From positions 1-64,000 of the forward strand of contig CANGYF010000005.1 in the NCBI GenBank assembly GCA_947458265.1: a stretch of DNA of 64,000 bases. Reading direction: 5' to 3'. The notes beneath the pieces were generated by a model, which saw only the letters and a list, made by a program, of their open reading frames with translations, was not told the DNA's origin and ran no database searches. Of this stretch, positions 1-12,668 are shown one piece after another. This stretch comes from Betaproteobacteria bacterium. Its GTDB lineage: Bacteria > Pseudomonadota > Gammaproteobacteria > Burkholderiales > CAIKXV01. Position numbers and translations under genes: made by a program. The first letter of the stretch is position 1; the number at the start of each line of letters is the position of its first letter.

Positions 1-171
1 CGGCCGGTAGTTCAGGGCAAAGCTGCCGAACCCGCGGATCTCGATGCGGTGCCCGTCCGCCAGGCTCTGCGCCATGGCGTCCAGGATCATCTTGACCGCG
101 AGTTCGGCGTCCTTCGCGACCAGTTGCGTATGACGCGCCGCAAGGTTGGCGATCAGCTGCGACTTGGTCAT
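1..171 (-). CDS. ihfB: Integration host factor subunit beta, N-terminal part (cut by window start)
   Basis: Only the first 57 codons are inside the window. They read as the N-terminal half of an HU/IHF-fold DNA-bending protein, opening [13 protein letters not shown] and ending with [16 protein letters not shown], which matches the IHF-beta signature around the start of the DNA-binding arm. IhfB pairs with IhfA to bend DNA at promoters, origins and recombination sites. The ATG lies 9 nt after the rpsA stop on the same strand, the usual rpsA-ihfB order in betaproteobacteria. HU is less likely because of this position and the GFGSF-LNYRP context. Confidence 0.93.
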   Translation of the reverse strand, partial: MTKSQLIANLAARHTQLVAKDAELAVKMILDAMAQSLADGHRIEIRGFGSFALNYRP

Positions 172-180
172 GGCGGACGA

Positions 181-1914
181 TTACTCCGACTTGTTGTCGA
201 GTTTGGCCTTCAACAGCGCGCCCAGGTTGGTCAGGCCCGCGTTGGACGGCTGCTCTCGAGTGACCTGCTGCATCGCCGATGCCTCGTCAGCCATTTCCTT
301 GGCCTTGATCGACAGGTTGATGCCGCGGTTCTTGCGGTCGATGTTGATCACCATGACGGTGATCACGTCGCCTTCCTTCAGGTGCGTGCGGATGTCTTCC
401 ACCCGGTCGCGCGCCACTTCGGAAGCCCGCAGGTAGCCTTCGACCTCGCCCTCGAGCATGATCACGGCGCCCTTCGGATCGATCGCCTTCACCGTGCCGC
501 TGACGATGCTGTTCTTGTCGTAGCGCGACACGAAGCTGTTGAACGGATCGCCCTCGAATTGCTTGATGCCCAGCGAGATGCGCTCGCGCTCGACATCGAT
601 CGACAGCACCATCGCCTCGACCTCGTCGCCCTTCTTGTAGTTGCGCACGGCCTCTTCGCCCGGCGCAGACCACGACAGGTCGGACAGGTGCACCAGGCCG
701 TCGATGCCGCCCGGCAGGCCGATGAACACGCCGAAATCGGTGATCGACTTGATCTGGCCGGTGACCTTGTCGCCCTTCTTGAAGGTCATCGAGAACTCGT
801 CCCACGGGTTCGCCATGCACTGCTTGATGCCCAGCGAGATCCGGCGGCGGTCTTCGTCGATCTCGAGGATCATGACTTCGACTTCCTCGCCGACCTGCAC
901 GACGCGGCCCGGGTTGACGTTCTTGTTCGTCCAGTCCATCTCGGACACGTGCACCAGGCCTTCGATGCCCTGCTCGATCTCGACGAACGCGCCGTAGTCG
1001 GTGATGTTGCTGACCTTGCCGAACAGGCGGGTGCCCGACGGGTAGCGGCGCGAGATGCCGACCCACGGATCTTCGCCCAGCTGCTTGAGGCCCAGGGAGA
1101 CGCGGTTCTTCTCCTGGTCGAACTTGAGCACCTTGGCCTCGACTTCATCGCCGACCGCCAGCACTTCGGACGGGTGCTTGACCCGGCGCCAGGCCAGATC
1201 GGTGATGTGCAGCAGGCCATCGATGCCGCCGAGGTCGACGAACGCGCCGTAGTCGGTGATGTTCTTGACGATGCCCTTGACGACCGAACCTTCCTTCAGC
1301 GTCTCGAGCAACTGCTGGCGCTCGGCGCCCTGCGTCTGTTCGAGCACGGCACGGCGCGACACGACGACGTTGTTGCGCTTGCGGTCGAGCTTGATGACCT
1401 TGAAGTCGAGCAGCTTGCCCTGGTAGGCCGAGGTGTCCTTGACCGGACGCAGGTCGACCAGCGAGCCCGGGAGGAACGCGCGGATGCCGTCCATCATCAC
1501 CGTGAGGCCGCCCTTGACCGCGCCATTGACCATGCCCTGCACCACCGAGCCGGTGTTGTGCGCATCTTCCAGCGCAAGCCAGGCGGCGAGGCGCTTTGCC
1601 TTGTCGCGCGACAGGCGCGTCTCACCATGGCCGTCTTCCAGCGACTCGATCGCCACGCTGACGAAATCGCCGGCCTGGACTTCGACTTCACCGTGGTCGT
1701 TGTGGAACTCCTCGACCGGGATGTAGCTCTCGGACTTGAGCCCGGCGTTGACGACGACGTAGTTCGGATCTACACGGACGACTTCGGCGGTGATCACTTC
1801 ACCCTGGCGCATTTCCTTGCGCAGCAGGCTTTCTTCGAACAGGGCGGCGAAGCTCTCCGGCGGATGCTGGGAGATGGCGTTGGGGACGGCAGCAGAAGCG
1901 GTGGCGGTTGACAT
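181..1914 (-). CDS. rpsA: 30S ribosomal protein S1
   Basis: The 577-residue product carries six S1 RNA-binding repeats from about residue 35 to 540. Recurrent blocks such as [22 protein letters not shown] and ISLGIKQ mark the repeat cores. S1 binds mRNA leaders and brings them to the 30S subunit. The chosen ATG opens [12 protein letters not shown]; the open frame continues upstream, but that extension has no S1-like sequence. The leader just before the ATG (CACAGGTCACCTACCGC) has no good Shine-Dalgarno. E. coli rpsA is also weak here and autoregulated, so similar control is possible. It lies between cmk and ihfB. Confidence 0.97.
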   Translation of the reverse strand: MSTATASAAVPNAISQHPPESFAALFEESLLRKEMRQGEVITAEVVRVDPNYVVVNAGLKSESYIPVEEFHNDHGEVEVQAGDFVSVAIESLEDGHGETRLSRDKAKRLAAWLALEDAHNTGSVVQGMVNGAVKGGLTVMMDGIRAFLPGSLVDLRPVKDTSAYQGKLLDFKVIKLDRKRNNVVVSRRAVLEQTQGAERQQLLETLKEGSVVKGIVKNITDYGAFVDLGGIDGLLHITDLAWRRVKHPSEVLAVGDEVEAKVLKFDQEKNRVSLGLKQLGEDPWVGISRRYPSGTRLFGKVSNITDYGAFVEIEQGIEGLVHVSEMDWTNKNVNPGRVVQVGEEVEVMILEIDEDRRRISLGIKQCMANPWDEFSMTFKKGDKVTGQIKSITDFGVFIGLPGGIDGLVHLSDLSWSAPGEEAVRNYKKGDEVEAMVLSIDVERERISLGIKQFEGDPFNSFVSRYDKNSIVSGTVKAIDPKGAVIMLEGEVEGYLRASEVARDRVEDIRTHLKEGDVITVMVINIDRKNRGINLSIKAKEMADEASAMQQVTREQPSNAGLTNLGALLKAKLDNKSE

Positions 1915-2113
1915 GCGGTAGGTGACCTGTGTTTTCTGTTTCCGGGTTCGCACCGGGGTGGGTAAGGAAAAGAGTCCGACCTTGTCCCATGACGGCACCC
2001 GGTTGCGGCGAACACGCCACCGGGCGACAGGGAGTGCTCCGTTGCGCTGCCGATCCGACCTGTCTTCCCGCGGAACCCGGCGGCGGGGAACCCGCCTGCC
2101 GCATGACCCGCGT
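1915..2113. other. cmk-rpsA intergenic leader
   Basis: This 199-bp stretch separates cmk from rpsA on the minus strand, where the genes before cmk overlap or nearly touch. It probably holds the rpsA leader and a promoter. I could not pick out a convincing -35/-10 pair or terminator. Confidence 0.4.
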
Positions 2114-2854
2114 TCAGTCCTGGAGCGTCGAACCACCAGCGCCGGCGGAACGGCCGGACGCCTGAACACGCACGGCGATGCGGTACCGTTCCAGGACGAT
2201 TGCAACGACCTCTTCGATCGTCAAATCGTCGGAATCGAGGACTGCCTCGGGTGCGCCTGCCTGCAGAGGTGCGACAGCGCGTCCCGAGTCACGGGCATCA
2301 CGCGTTCGCAGATCATGAAGGATGGATGCAAGGTTAGCAGCTAATCCCTTTTCCATCAACTGCTTATAACGTCGTTCGGCACGCGTTTCGGCGGTGGCGG
2401 TCAGGAACACCTTCAGGAGCGCATCCGGGAACACCACCGAGCCCATGTCACGCCCGTCCGACACCAGTCCGGGCGGCTGGCGGAAGGCCCGCTGGCGCTC
2501 CAGCAGCGCGCTGCGCACCGCTGGGTGGGCCGCTACCACCGAGGCGGCCTGCGACATCGCCTCGGTGCGGATGGCGTCGCCGACATCCTCACCGGCCAGT
2601 TCGATCCGCCCCTCCGGGAACGCAACAGGAAGCGCGCCTGCGACGACCGCCACGCCCGGCGCATCGTCCGCCGCCACGCCGGCACGCAGCGCCGCGAACG
2701 CGGTGAGTCGATAGAGCGCACCACTGTCCAGGTAGTGGAAGCCCAGCGCCGCGGCCACCCGCTGCGCGATCGTGCCCTTCCCGGAAGCGGTAGGCCCGTC
2801 GATGGCGATCACCGGCACGCGTGCCAGCGCCGCGTCGTGCACGCCGGCCGTCAC
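2114..2854 (-). CDS. cmk: Cytidylate kinase
   Basis: This kinase transfers phosphate from ATP to CMP or dCMP. The start of the protein has the P-loop in [20 protein letters not shown], followed by [12 protein letters not shown], the CMP-binding block of the family. A further conserved piece is [17 protein letters not shown] place the start at a GTG that overlaps the aroA stop (GTGA), giving 246 residues, close to the usual length of about 225-230; a second GTG 15 nt further on is possible. It is translationally coupled to aroA and is followed by rpsA, a common proteobacterial arrangement. Confidence 0.95.
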   Translation of the reverse strand: MTAGVHDAALARVPVIAIDGPTASGKGTIAQRVAAALGFHYLDSGALYRLTAFAALRAGVAADDAPGVAVVAGALPVAFPEGRIELAGEDVGDAIRTEAMSQAASVVAAHPAVRSALLERQRAFRQPPGLVSDGRDMGSVVFPDALLKVFLTATAETRAERRYKQLMEKGLAANLASILHDLRTRDARDSGRAVAPLQAGAPEAVLDSDDLTIEEVVAIVLERYRIAVRVQASGRSAGAGGSTLQD

Positions 2855-4209
2855 CGCGCGATCGACGCGAACACGTCGAAATAGTCGGGGAATGTCTTGG
2901 CGACGCAGTCGGGGTCGTTGATCCGGACGGGTACGCCACCCAGCGCCGCAAGCGAGAAGCACATCGCGATCCGGTGGTCGTCGTAGGTGTCGATCGCCGC
3001 GCCCGGAACAAGGGCCGCGGGTGCGGCGACGCGCAGGTAGTCGGGACCGGATTCGACGCGGGCGCCCAGCTTGGCCAGTTCGGTCGCCATCGCGTGGATG
3101 CGGTCGGTTTCCTTCACCCGCCAGCTGGCGATGTTGCGCAGCGTGGTCGGACCTTCCGCGAACAGCGCCAGCACGCCCAGCGTCATCGCGGCATCCGGGA
3201 TCCGGTTGCAGTCGAGGTCGATGCCGACCAGACGGCCAGCCGGCGCCGCCGCCTCGATCCAGTTGTCCCCGAGGTCGACCCGCGCGCCCATCCGGCGCAG
3301 CGCATCGGCAAATGCCACGTCGCCCTGGATGCTGGCGCGGCCGACGCCGGTCACCCGCACCGGTCCGCCCCCGATCGCACCCGCCGCCAGGAAGTAGGAC
3401 GCGGCCGAGGCATCGCCCTCGACGTGGACCATGCCAGGCGAGCGATAGCGCGCACCCGGCGGCACGCTGAAGCGCGCCCAGCCTTCGCGCACGACCTCGA
3501 CCCCGAAGCGCGCCATCAGCGCCAGCGTGATCTCGACATAGGGCTTGGAGATGAGTTCGCCGTCGACCTCGATCACCAGCGGGGCGTCCGCGGCATCGGA
3601 CGGCCGGCCGATCATCGGTGCGGCCAGCAGCAGCGCGGTGAGGAACTGGCTGGACACGTCGCCGCGGACCCTGATCGGCTGCTGCGCGACCAGCCGGCCG
3701 GGATGGAGTTCCAGCGGCGGATACCCGTCGTTACCCAGGTAGTCGATACGGGCGCCGAGCGCACGCAGGCTGTCGACCAGGTCGCCGATCGGCCGTTCAT
3801 GCATCCGCGGCACGCCGCTGAGCCGGTAATGCCCCCCGACCGCGGCCAGGGCTGCGGTCAGTGGCCGGAACGCGGTACCGGCATTGCCCAGGAACAGGTC
3901 GGCTTCGCGCACCGGCAGCGCGCCGCCGCAGCCTTCCACCTCGGCGGTCATGCCCGCGCCGTCGGCGCCGTCAACGGCCGGGTCGGCCGCGATTCGGTCG
4001 ATTCGCACGCCCAGCCGGTCGAGCGCCTCGAGCATGCGTGCGGTGTCGTCGGAGCGCAGCAGGTCGAGCACCCGCGTGCGTCCCTCGGACAACGCACACA
4101 GCAGCAGCGTGCGGTTGGAGATGCTCTTCGAGCCCGGAAGCCGGACGGTTCCCGCGGCACGCGACAGCGCGGGCAGGTCCAGGTGTTCGCGTCGGGCAGC
4201 GTTTGCCAT
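2851..4209 (-). CDS. aroA: 3-phosphoshikimate 1-carboxyvinyltransferase (EPSP synthase)
   Basis: The 452-residue protein joins phosphoenolpyruvate to shikimate 3-phosphate, the sixth step of the shikimate pathway. The substrate-binding block [17 protein letters not shown] lies near residues 23-40. The [17 protein letters not shown] block, KETDRIHAM and DDHRIAMCF near the C terminus complete the family signature. The NAGTAFR motif has the alanine of ordinary class I, glyphosate-sensitive enzymes. The stop overlaps the cmk GTG start, and tyrA ends 30 nt upstream, so it is probably co-transcribed with the aromatic amino acid genes. Confidence 0.97.
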   Translation of the reverse strand: MANAARREHLDLPALSRAAGTVRLPGSKSISNRTLLLCALSEGRTRVLDLLRSDDTARMLEALDRLGVRIDRIAADPAVDGADGAGMTAEVEGCGGALPVREADLFLGNAGTAFRPLTAALAAVGGHYRLSGVPRMHERPIGDLVDSLRALGARIDYLGNDGYPPLELHPGRLVAQQPIRVRGDVSSQFLTALLLAAPMIGRPSDAADAPLVIEVDGELISKPYVEITLALMARFGVEVVREGWARFSVPPGARYRSPGMVHVEGDASAASYFLAAGAIGGGPVRVTGVGRASIQGDVAFADALRRMGARVDLGDNWIEAAAPAGRLVGIDLDCNRIPDAAMTLGVLALFAEGPTTLRNIASWRVKETDRIHAMATELAKLGARVESGPDYLRVAAPAALVPGAAIDTYDDHRIAMCFSLAALGGVPVRINDPDCVAKTFPDYFDVFASIAR

Positions 4210-4239
4210 GTCGATATCCCTGCGGCCGATGGCGGCGGA

Positions 4240-5157
4240 TCAGTCGCGCGGCCTGGCGACCGCGTTGAGCGTCGCAGTGAGCGCCTCGCGCGCCACGCGC
4301 GCAGACTCGAACTCGCGCTCGAGCGCAGGCCCGTCGCCGATCGCGATCGAATGGCGCATCTGCGCGAGCCGCGCGCTGAACGCATCGATCTCGGTGCAAA
4401 GCGCATCGCGGTTGGCCAGGCAGATGTCGCGCCACATCTCGGGATTGCTGGCGGCGATCCGCGTGAAGTCGCGAAAGCCGCCACCGGTGAGCGACAGCAT
4501 CGCCTCGGCCTGCGGCCGGGCGGCGATCTCGTTCATCATCGCGAATGCGAGCACATGCGGCAGGTGGCTGGTAGCCGCCAGGGCCATGTCGTGCATTGCC
4601 ACGTCCATGCGCAGCGTCTTCGCGCCGGTGAGCTGCCAGGTCGCGCGCACCCGCTTGAAGGCGAACGGGTCGGTCTCCTCGATCGGCGTGATCACGACCG
4701 GCTTGTTGGCGAACAGGTTCGGCCGTGCAGCCGCCGCCCCGCTCTTCTCGGCACCGGCGATCGGGTGTGCCGGCACGAAGCGCGGCAGGGCCTTGCCCAG
4801 TGCCGCCCGCGCATAGAGCACCACGTCGCGCTTGGTGCTGCCGGCGTCGGTGAGCACGGTATCCCTGCCGATGCGCGGGGCAATCATCGGCATCACCTCC
4901 GGGAGCTGGCCGACGGGCACCGCGAGCAGCAACAGGTCGCAGCCGTCGATGTCGTCCCATCCCTTCGCGATCTGGTCGATCACGCCCAGCTTGCACGCCA
5001 CGTCCAGGTTGGCCCGGCTGCGCCCGAAGCCGACCACGGTATCGACTGCCTTCACCGTCTTCAGCGCCAGCGCGAACGAGCCGCCGATCAGCCCGACGCC
5101 GATGATGCCCACGCGCTTGTAGCGCACCATCGATGCGCCAGCAACGTCGAAGCTCAT
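4240..5157 (-). CDS. tyrA: Prephenate dehydrogenase (tyrosine branch)
   Basis: The product (305 residues) oxidatively decarboxylates prephenate, or arogenate, towards tyrosine. It begins with an NAD(P)-binding Rossmann motif GIIGVGLIGGSFALALK and then AVPVGQLPEV and TDAGSTKRDVV. The mid-region HPIAGAEKSGAAAA carries the catalytic and substrate-binding histidine seen in TyrA. No chorismate mutase or ACT domain is attached. The ATG overlaps the hisC stop (ATGA). Cofactor and substrate preference cannot be told from the sequence. Confidence 0.95.
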   Translation of the reverse strand: MSFDVAGASMVRYKRVGIIGVGLIGGSFALALKTVKAVDTVVGFGRSRANLDVACKLGVIDQIAKGWDDIDGCDLLLLAVPVGQLPEVMPMIAPRIGRDTVLTDAGSTKRDVVLYARAALGKALPRFVPAHPIAGAEKSGAAAARPNLFANKPVVITPIEETDPFAFKRVRATWQLTGAKTLRMDVAMHDMALAATSHLPHVLAFAMMNEIAARPQAEAMLSLTGGGFRDFTRIAASNPEMWRDICLANRDALCTEIDAFSARLAQMRHSIAIGDGPALEREFESARVAREALTATLNAVARPRD

Positions 5158-6284
5158 CGCGCTTTCCCGTCACGCACGCCGGGCAACCCGGCAGTGACGC
5201 TGGCCAGTGCATCGAGGAATCGCTGGTTCTCCGTCCGGGTGCCGATCGACACCCGCAGGTATTCCGGCATGCCATAGCCGGCGATGGGCCGCACGATCAC
5301 GCCCTGTTTCAGCAGGCGCTCGAACACCTGGGCCGCCGGGCCCACACGGAAGGAGACGAAGTTCGCGCAGGACGGGATGTAGTCGAAGCCGAGCGAGGCC
5401 AGGCCATCGGTGACCTGCTTCATGCCAGCAAGGTTCACCTCGAAGCTGCGTTCGAGGAAGGCCGGATCGTTCAGCACCGCGACCGCACCGGCCTGCGCCA
5501 CGCTGTTGACGTTGAACGGCTGGCGGACGCGGTTGAGCAGGTCGATCACCGCCGGCGACGCCAGCCCGAAGCCGACGCGCAGCCCGGCCAGTCCGTAGGC
5601 CTTGGCCAGCGTACGCGACACCATCAGGTTCGGATGCTTCGAAAGCCATGCGATGCTGTCGTAGCGCAGGTCCTTCGGCAGGTAGTCGGTGTAGGCCTCG
5701 TCGAGCACCACCAGCACGTCCGGGGGCACCGCCGCGATGAAGCGGGCAAGCCGCCCGCCATCGATGAACGTGCCGGTCGGGTTGTTCGGGTTGGCGATGA
5801 AGACGATGCGGGTGTCTGCCTCGATCGCCGCGAGCATCGCGTCCAGGTCGTGGCCGAAATCGCGTGCCGGCACCTCGATGCCGCGCGCGCCGGTGGCCTG
5901 GGTCACCAGCGGATAGACCGCGAACGCATGCTGTGCATAGACCGCGGAGGTGCCGGGTAGCAGGAACGCACGTGCCGCCAGCTCGAGCACGTCGTTCGAA
6001 CCGTTGCCCAGCACGACCTGCGCCGGATCGACGCCGAACCGGCTGCCGATCGCGGCCTTCACCTCGAAACCATTGCCGTCCGGATAGCGGGTGACGTCGG
6101 CCAGCGAGCGCGTCATCGCGGCCAGGGCCGCCGGGTTCACGCCCAGCGGATTCTCGTTCGAGGCCAGCTTGACGATACCGGCCTCGTCGAGCCCGAGTTC
6201 ACGGGCCAGGTCGGAAATCGGCTTGCCGGGCTGGTAGGGAGCGATGGCCTTGACGTGGGCGGGGGCGCGGTCTTCGACACTCAT
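5154..6284 (-). CDS. hisC: Histidinol-phosphate / aromatic aminotransferase
   Basis: A 376-residue fold type I PLP aminotransferase. It shows KLASNENPLGVNP near residues 39-51, FIANPNNPTGTF near 163-173, the Asp of VVLDEAYTDY and the PLP lysine K228 in SRTLAKAYGLAGLR. The sequence family is HisC. Its place between pheA and tyrA suggests that the main role is transamination of phenylpyruvate or prephenate and hydroxyphenylpyruvate; this is inferred from context. A second hisC in the histidine operon would be expected elsewhere. The start is the ATG of MSVEDRAPAHVK; the open frame runs further upstream without family similarity. It overlaps tyrA by 4 nt. Confidence 0.93.
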   Translation of the reverse strand: MSVEDRAPAHVKAIAPYQPGKPISDLARELGLDEAGIVKLASNENPLGVNPAALAAMTRSLADVTRYPDGNGFEVKAAIGSRFGVDPAQVVLGNGSNDVLELAARAFLLPGTSAVYAQHAFAVYPLVTQATGARGIEVPARDFGHDLDAMLAAIEADTRIVFIANPNNPTGTFIDGGRLARFIAAVPPDVLVVLDEAYTDYLPKDLRYDSIAWLSKHPNLMVSRTLAKAYGLAGLRVGFGLASPAVIDLLNRVRQPFNVNSVAQAGAVAVLNDPAFLERSFEVNLAGMKQVTDGLASLGFDYIPSCANFVSFRVGPAAQVFERLLKQGVIVRPIAGYGMPEYLRVSIGTRTENQRFLDALASVTAGLPGVRDGKAR

Positions 6285-6385
6285 GGAACGGATGGCCTGA
6301 AACAAGGTTGTTGGACGGAGAACAGAGGATCGGGTATCGGCGATCAGCAAGAGGGCACGGCGGTACGTGCCTGCCGCGGCGCAGC

Positions 6386-7537
6386 TCAGCCGCGCGCAGC
6401 CGGATAGGCGCCCAGGCGCTTGACGAAGGTGGCGCGCGCCTCGATCTCGGCCAGCGCGCGCGCGACATGGGGCTGCGACGGGTGGCCTTCCAGGTCGACG
6501 AAGAACATGTACTCCCAGCGGCCGGTACGCGCCGGCCGCGACTCGAACCGGGTCATGCTGACGCCGTTGGTCGCCAGTGGCTCGAGCAGTGCATGCACGG
6601 CACCGGGCTGGTTCTTCGCGGCGAGGACCAGCGACACCTTGTCGCGCCCGGACGCAGCGACTTCCTCGCGCCCGATCACCAGGAACCGGGTCGTGTTCTG
6701 CGGCTCGTCCTCGATGTTCTCGTGCAGCACCTGCAGTCCGTAGCGCTCGGCAGCCGCGCGTCCGGCGATCGCTGCCGCACCCGGCTCGGCAACCGCCAGC
6801 CGTGCCGCCTCGGCGTTGCTGACCACCGGGACCAGGCGCGCGCCTGGCAGGTGGCGCGCCAGCCAGCGCGCACACTGGCCCAGGCTCTGGCTGTGCGAAT
6901 AGACCACCTGCACCGCTTCGTCGCCGGCACCGGCGCTGCCCGGACCGACCATCAGGCAGTGGTGGATCGGCAGCAGCAGTTCACCGGTGACCGCCAGAGG
7001 CGTCGCCAGCAGCAGGTCGAGCGTGCGTCCGACCGCGCCCTCGGTAGAGTTCTCGACCGGGACCACGCCGTAGTGCGCGCTGCCCGCCTCGACCTCGCGG
7101 AAGACTTCGTCGAAGGTCGCGCAGGCACGCCGCTCGACCAGGGTACCGAACTGGCGCACCACCGCTTCCTCGCTGTAGGTGCCGGCGGGACCGAGGTAGG
7201 CGACCGCGAGCGGCGCTTCGATGGCACGGCAGGCGCCCATGACCTCGATGAAGATCTGGCGCAGCGAACCGGAGGGCAGCGGCCCGGGATTGGCGGCCGC
7301 CAGGCGGTCGAGCACCTGTGCCTCGCGGTCGGGCCGGTACACCGGTCCGGTACCCTTGAGGTGGCCGATCTCGCCGGCGATACGCGCCCGCTCGTTGAGC
7401 AGGCCGAGCAGCTGGGTGTCGATGGCATCGACGCGGCCACGCAGCGCAAGCAGTGCCACCGGCACCTCCGGCACCGTGGCCGCAGCCGCCGCCACTGTTC
7501 CGGTCTCTGCAGGGCGTTCGCCGCGGGACGCGCTCAT
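6386..7537 (-). CDS. pheA: Bifunctional chorismate mutase / prephenate dehydratase (P-protein)
   Basis: The 383-residue protein turns chorismate into prephenate and then phenylpyruvate. An AroQ-type chorismate mutase occupies about residues 28-110 (LRGRVDAIDTQLLGLLNERA). The dehydratase follows from about 112, starting VAYLGPAGTYSEEAV and containing NTTRFLVIG near its end. A C-terminal ACT domain carries MTRFESRP, the phenylalanine-binding motif behind feedback inhibition. There is a poorly conserved Ala-rich leader of about 20 residues. It sits between serC and hisC on the same strand. Confidence 0.96.
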   Translation of the reverse strand: MSASRGERPAETGTVAAAAATVPEVPVALLALRGRVDAIDTQLLGLLNERARIAGEIGHLKGTGPVYRPDREAQVLDRLAAANPGPLPSGSLRQIFIEVMGACRAIEAPLAVAYLGPAGTYSEEAVVRQFGTLVERRACATFDEVFREVEAGSAHYGVVPVENSTEGAVGRTLDLLLATPLAVTGELLLPIHHCLMVGPGSAGAGDEAVQVVYSHSQSLGQCARWLARHLPGARLVPVVSNAEAARLAVAEPGAAAIAGRAAAERYGLQVLHENIEDEPQNTTRFLVIGREEVAASGRDKVSLVLAAKNQPGAVHALLEPLATNGVSMTRFESRPARTGRWEYMFFVDLEGHPSQPHVARALAEIEARATFVKRLGAYPAARG

Positions 7538-7603
7538 CGCAACCTCGATCCTGTTCTCGATTTCAAATCGTACCGGCCGGAATCGTAACGCCGAACCAGC
7601 GCT

Positions 7604-8682
7604 TCAGCCGTTGCGGCGCTCGAAATCGCGCATGAACGCGACCAGCGCCTCGACGCCGGCCTGCGGCATGGCGTTGTACAGCGACGCCCGCATGCCTCCG
7701 ACCGACCGGTGGCCCTTCAGCTGCTGCAACCCGGCGGCTTCGGCTTCCTGCAGGAAGCGGTCGTCGAGCTTCGCATCGCGCAGCGTGAACGGTATGTTCA
7801 TCAGCGACCGCTCGCCGGTAGCCACCGGGCAGCGGTAGAACTCGGTGGCATCGAGCAGTTCGTAGAGCAGCCCTGCCTTGGCGGCATTGCGGCGGGCCAT
7901 CTCGTCGAGGCCGCCCAGGTCGCGCAGCCAGTCGAACACCAGCCCGGCGATGTAGATCGCCCAGGTCGGCGGCGTGTTGTACATCGATTCGCTCGAGGCC
8001 TGCACGGCATAGTCGAGCATCGCGGGCGTGGACGCGGGTGCGCGCCCGAGCAGGTCTTCGCGCACGACCACCACGGTCAGCCCGGCCGGGCCGATGTTCT
8101 TCTGGGCACCGGCATAGATCACGCCGAATCGCGACACGTCGATCGGGCGCGACAGGATGTCGGAGGACATGTCGCACACCAGAGGCACGCCGCCCGCGTC
8201 GGGCACATGGTGGAACTGCACCCCGCCGATGGTCTCGTTCGACGTGTAGTGCAGGTAACTCGCCGACGGATCGCAGGCCCAGGTGTCGCGCGGCGGGATG
8301 CAGGTGAACCTGGAACCGGCGGCGCTGGCAACCACGTTCACCGGGCCCGACTTGCGCGCCTCTTCGATCGCCTTTTTCGACCACTGCCCGGTCTCGAGGT
8401 AGTCGGCACCGGCACCGGGCGCGCGCAGGTTCATCGGCACCATCGCGAACTGCAGCGTCGCCCCGCCCTGCAGGAACAGCACCCGGTAGTTCGCCGGGAT
8501 GCCCATAAGCGTACGCAGGCCGGCTTCGGCACGGGCGGCGATCCCGATGAACTCGTCGCTGCGGTGGCTCATCTCCATGACGGACAGGCCGCGGCCGCCC
8601 CAGTCCAGCATCTCGGCCGCCGCGCGTTCGAGCACCGGCTCGGGCATCACCCCCGGGCCGGCGCTGAAGTTGAGCACGCGCT

Positions 8683-8686
<4 letters not shown>
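7604..8686 (-). CDS. serC: Phosphoserine aminotransferase
   Basis: This PLP enzyme makes 3-phosphoserine from 3-phosphohydroxypyruvate, and it also acts in pyridoxine synthesis in many bacteria. The 360-residue sequence opens [17 protein letters not shown] and shows [28 protein letters not shown] and the PLP lysine K196 in [13 protein letters not shown]. The HRS and WYNAMP-type C-terminal region (ASLYNAMP) agrees with SerC. Its ATG overlaps the gyrA stop (ATGA), so translation is coupled to gyrA. Confidence 0.97.
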
Positions 8687-11358
<2,672 letters not shown>

Positions 11359-11728
11359 CTATGGCCGGTAGGTGAGCGTGGATGTGGGCAAAGCCGTGGA
11401 TTCTACCATCCGGGGCGTGCTTGACCCGTGTTCCATTGCCCACGGGCGGTCCCGGTCCAGCCCACTGCCACCCACTCGACCAGCACCGATTCCCGCCGAT
11501 CGACGAATACGTGTTGCGTTGACGCGACAAATCTCCCTACAATCAGCCAGCTTTCTGGGGTTTACGTGGAAAGCCAGCTATCTTTGGCTCTCAAGGACCC
11601 TCAGTCCGCGTGTTAGACTCAGATCGTTGAATTCAGTTGCCGGATTTGTTGTTGCCGGGTCGCGACACTTCGGCAGAATCCCTGGCCTTTTCGGAAATAC
11701 TTCGCCTCGTAAGAATAAGGAGGAAGTC
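11359..11728. other. gyrA-ompA divergent intergenic region
   Basis: This 370-bp region separates divergent genes and must hold promoters for both. On the minus strand, TAGAAT at 11400-11405 lies about 42 nt before the gyrA ATG and could be its -10, but I see no good -35 for it. The plus-strand candidate is listed separately. The stretch from 11430 to 11510 shows nothing I recognise. Confidence 0.5.
11514..11543 (+). promoter_or_regulatory. Candidate sigma70 promoter for the OmpA-like gene
   Basis: TTGCGT at 11514 and TACAAT at 11538 are separated by 18 nt. The -10 is near consensus and the -35 is moderate. A start near 11550 would give a leader of about 180 nt. An overlapping TTGACG at 11519 lies too close to the same -10 (13 nt) to be its partner. 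Confidence 0.5.
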
Positions 11729-12520
11729 GTGGAGCATAATGAAGTGATCAAGAATCGAATCCTCAGCGGTCTGAACCTTTCCGCCGCAGCACTGATGATG
11801 ACCGCTGGCCTCGCAACGGCCCAGGTCGATCGAGGCGCGTATCTCATCACCGCCACCGGCGAGGCAGTTCGCGCCGCTGGCTACGGTGTTTGCGTGCGCT
11901 CGGCGAACTGGACGCCTGCCCAGGCCACCGAGCAGTGCGATCCGGATCTGCTGCCGCGCAAGGCAGCCGCACCGGCTCCCAGGGCAGCCGCCCCGGCTGC
12001 AGCCGCAGCTGCTGCACCGGTCATGAAGCCCGCGGAGATGAAGCCTGAGGCGAAGCCTGCCAAGCCGGGCACGACGCCCTTCTCCGAGCGCGTCGACGTG
12101 CCGTTCGAGTTCGCTAAGGCCGATCTGACCGCCGACGGCCGTTCGGCCCTCGACCAGCTCTTCAAGGAACTGAAGAAGGGTCCCGTCACGATGAACGTCG
12201 TGATCGTTACCGGCCACACCGACAAGATCGGCAGCGCGGCTTACAACAAGAAGCTGTCCGAGGCGCGTGCCCAGGTCGTTCGTGACTACCTCGTCAACAC
12301 CGGTGGTCTCGATTCGAAGCTGATCTTCTGGGAAGGCGTCGGCCCCCGTCAGCCGGTGAACGTCACCAAGTTCTGCGATGCGAAGATGAACCGCAAGCAG
12401 CTGATCGACTGCCTGGCCCCGAACCGTCGTACCACGGTCGAAGTCACCGGCACCCGTCCGAAGCCGGCACCGAAGCCCGCCGCCGCCAAGCCGGCTGCGA
12501 AGCCCGCCGCGACGATGTAA
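11729..12520 (+). CDS. ompA: OmpA-family outer membrane / peptidoglycan-associated protein
   Basis: A 263-residue envelope protein. The start is a GTG 5 nt after a strong AAGGAGG ribosome-binding site; the open frame upstream of it looks non-coding. A signal peptide ends at about residue 31 (MMTAGLATAQ). A short domain with two cysteines follows, then an Ala/Pro linker and an OmpA C-terminal domain. That domain carries the peptidoglycan-binding block VTGHTDKIGSAAYNKKLSEA and a second cysteine pair. The tail is a Lys/Pro/Ala repeat. There is no beta-barrel domain, so it is probably a periplasmic tether. It ends at a strong terminator. Confidence 0.9.
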   Translation: MEHNEVIKNRILSGLNLSAAALMMTAGLATAQVDRGAYLITATGEAVRAAGYGVCVRSANWTPAQATEQCDPDLLPRKAAAPAPRAAAPAAAAAAAPVMKPAEMKPEAKPAKPGTTPFSERVDVPFEFAKADLTADGRSALDQLFKELKKGPVTMNVVIVTGHTDKIGSAAYNKKLSEARAQVVRDYLVNTGGLDSKLIFWEGVGPRQPVNVTKFCDAKMNRKQLIDCLAPNRRTTVEVTGTRPKPAPKPAAAKPAAKPAATM

Positions 12521-12540
12521 GCAGCACCGCCGCAAACAGA

Positions 12541-12569
12541 AAGCCCTGCACCCCGGTGCAGGGCTTTTT
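12541..12569 (+). terminator. Rho-independent terminator after the OmpA-like gene
   Basis: AAGCCCTGCAC pairs with GTGCAGGGCTT over 11 bp around a 4-nt loop (CCCG) and runs into five T residues. It lies 20 nt after the stop codon. Confidence 0.92.
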
Positions 12570-12668
12570 GCTTTCTGGCCCCCCGATGCTCAGGTTCCGT
12601 GAGCGTGCGCAGGAAGACAGTGCGCGCAGCCGCGCCAACAGCCCCGGATCGGCTAAGCTCGCGTTGCC

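Noticed and set aside
2821..5277. 818-codon plus-strand frame over aroA and tyrA
   Set aside because: It is a mirror frame of two certain genes. The product is low-complexity His/Arg/Gln-rich sequence.
11372..11728. N-terminal extension of the OmpA-like protein
   Set aside because: The frame is open, but it precedes a strong ribosome-binding site and a GTG followed by a signal peptide. The extension would bury the signal peptide.
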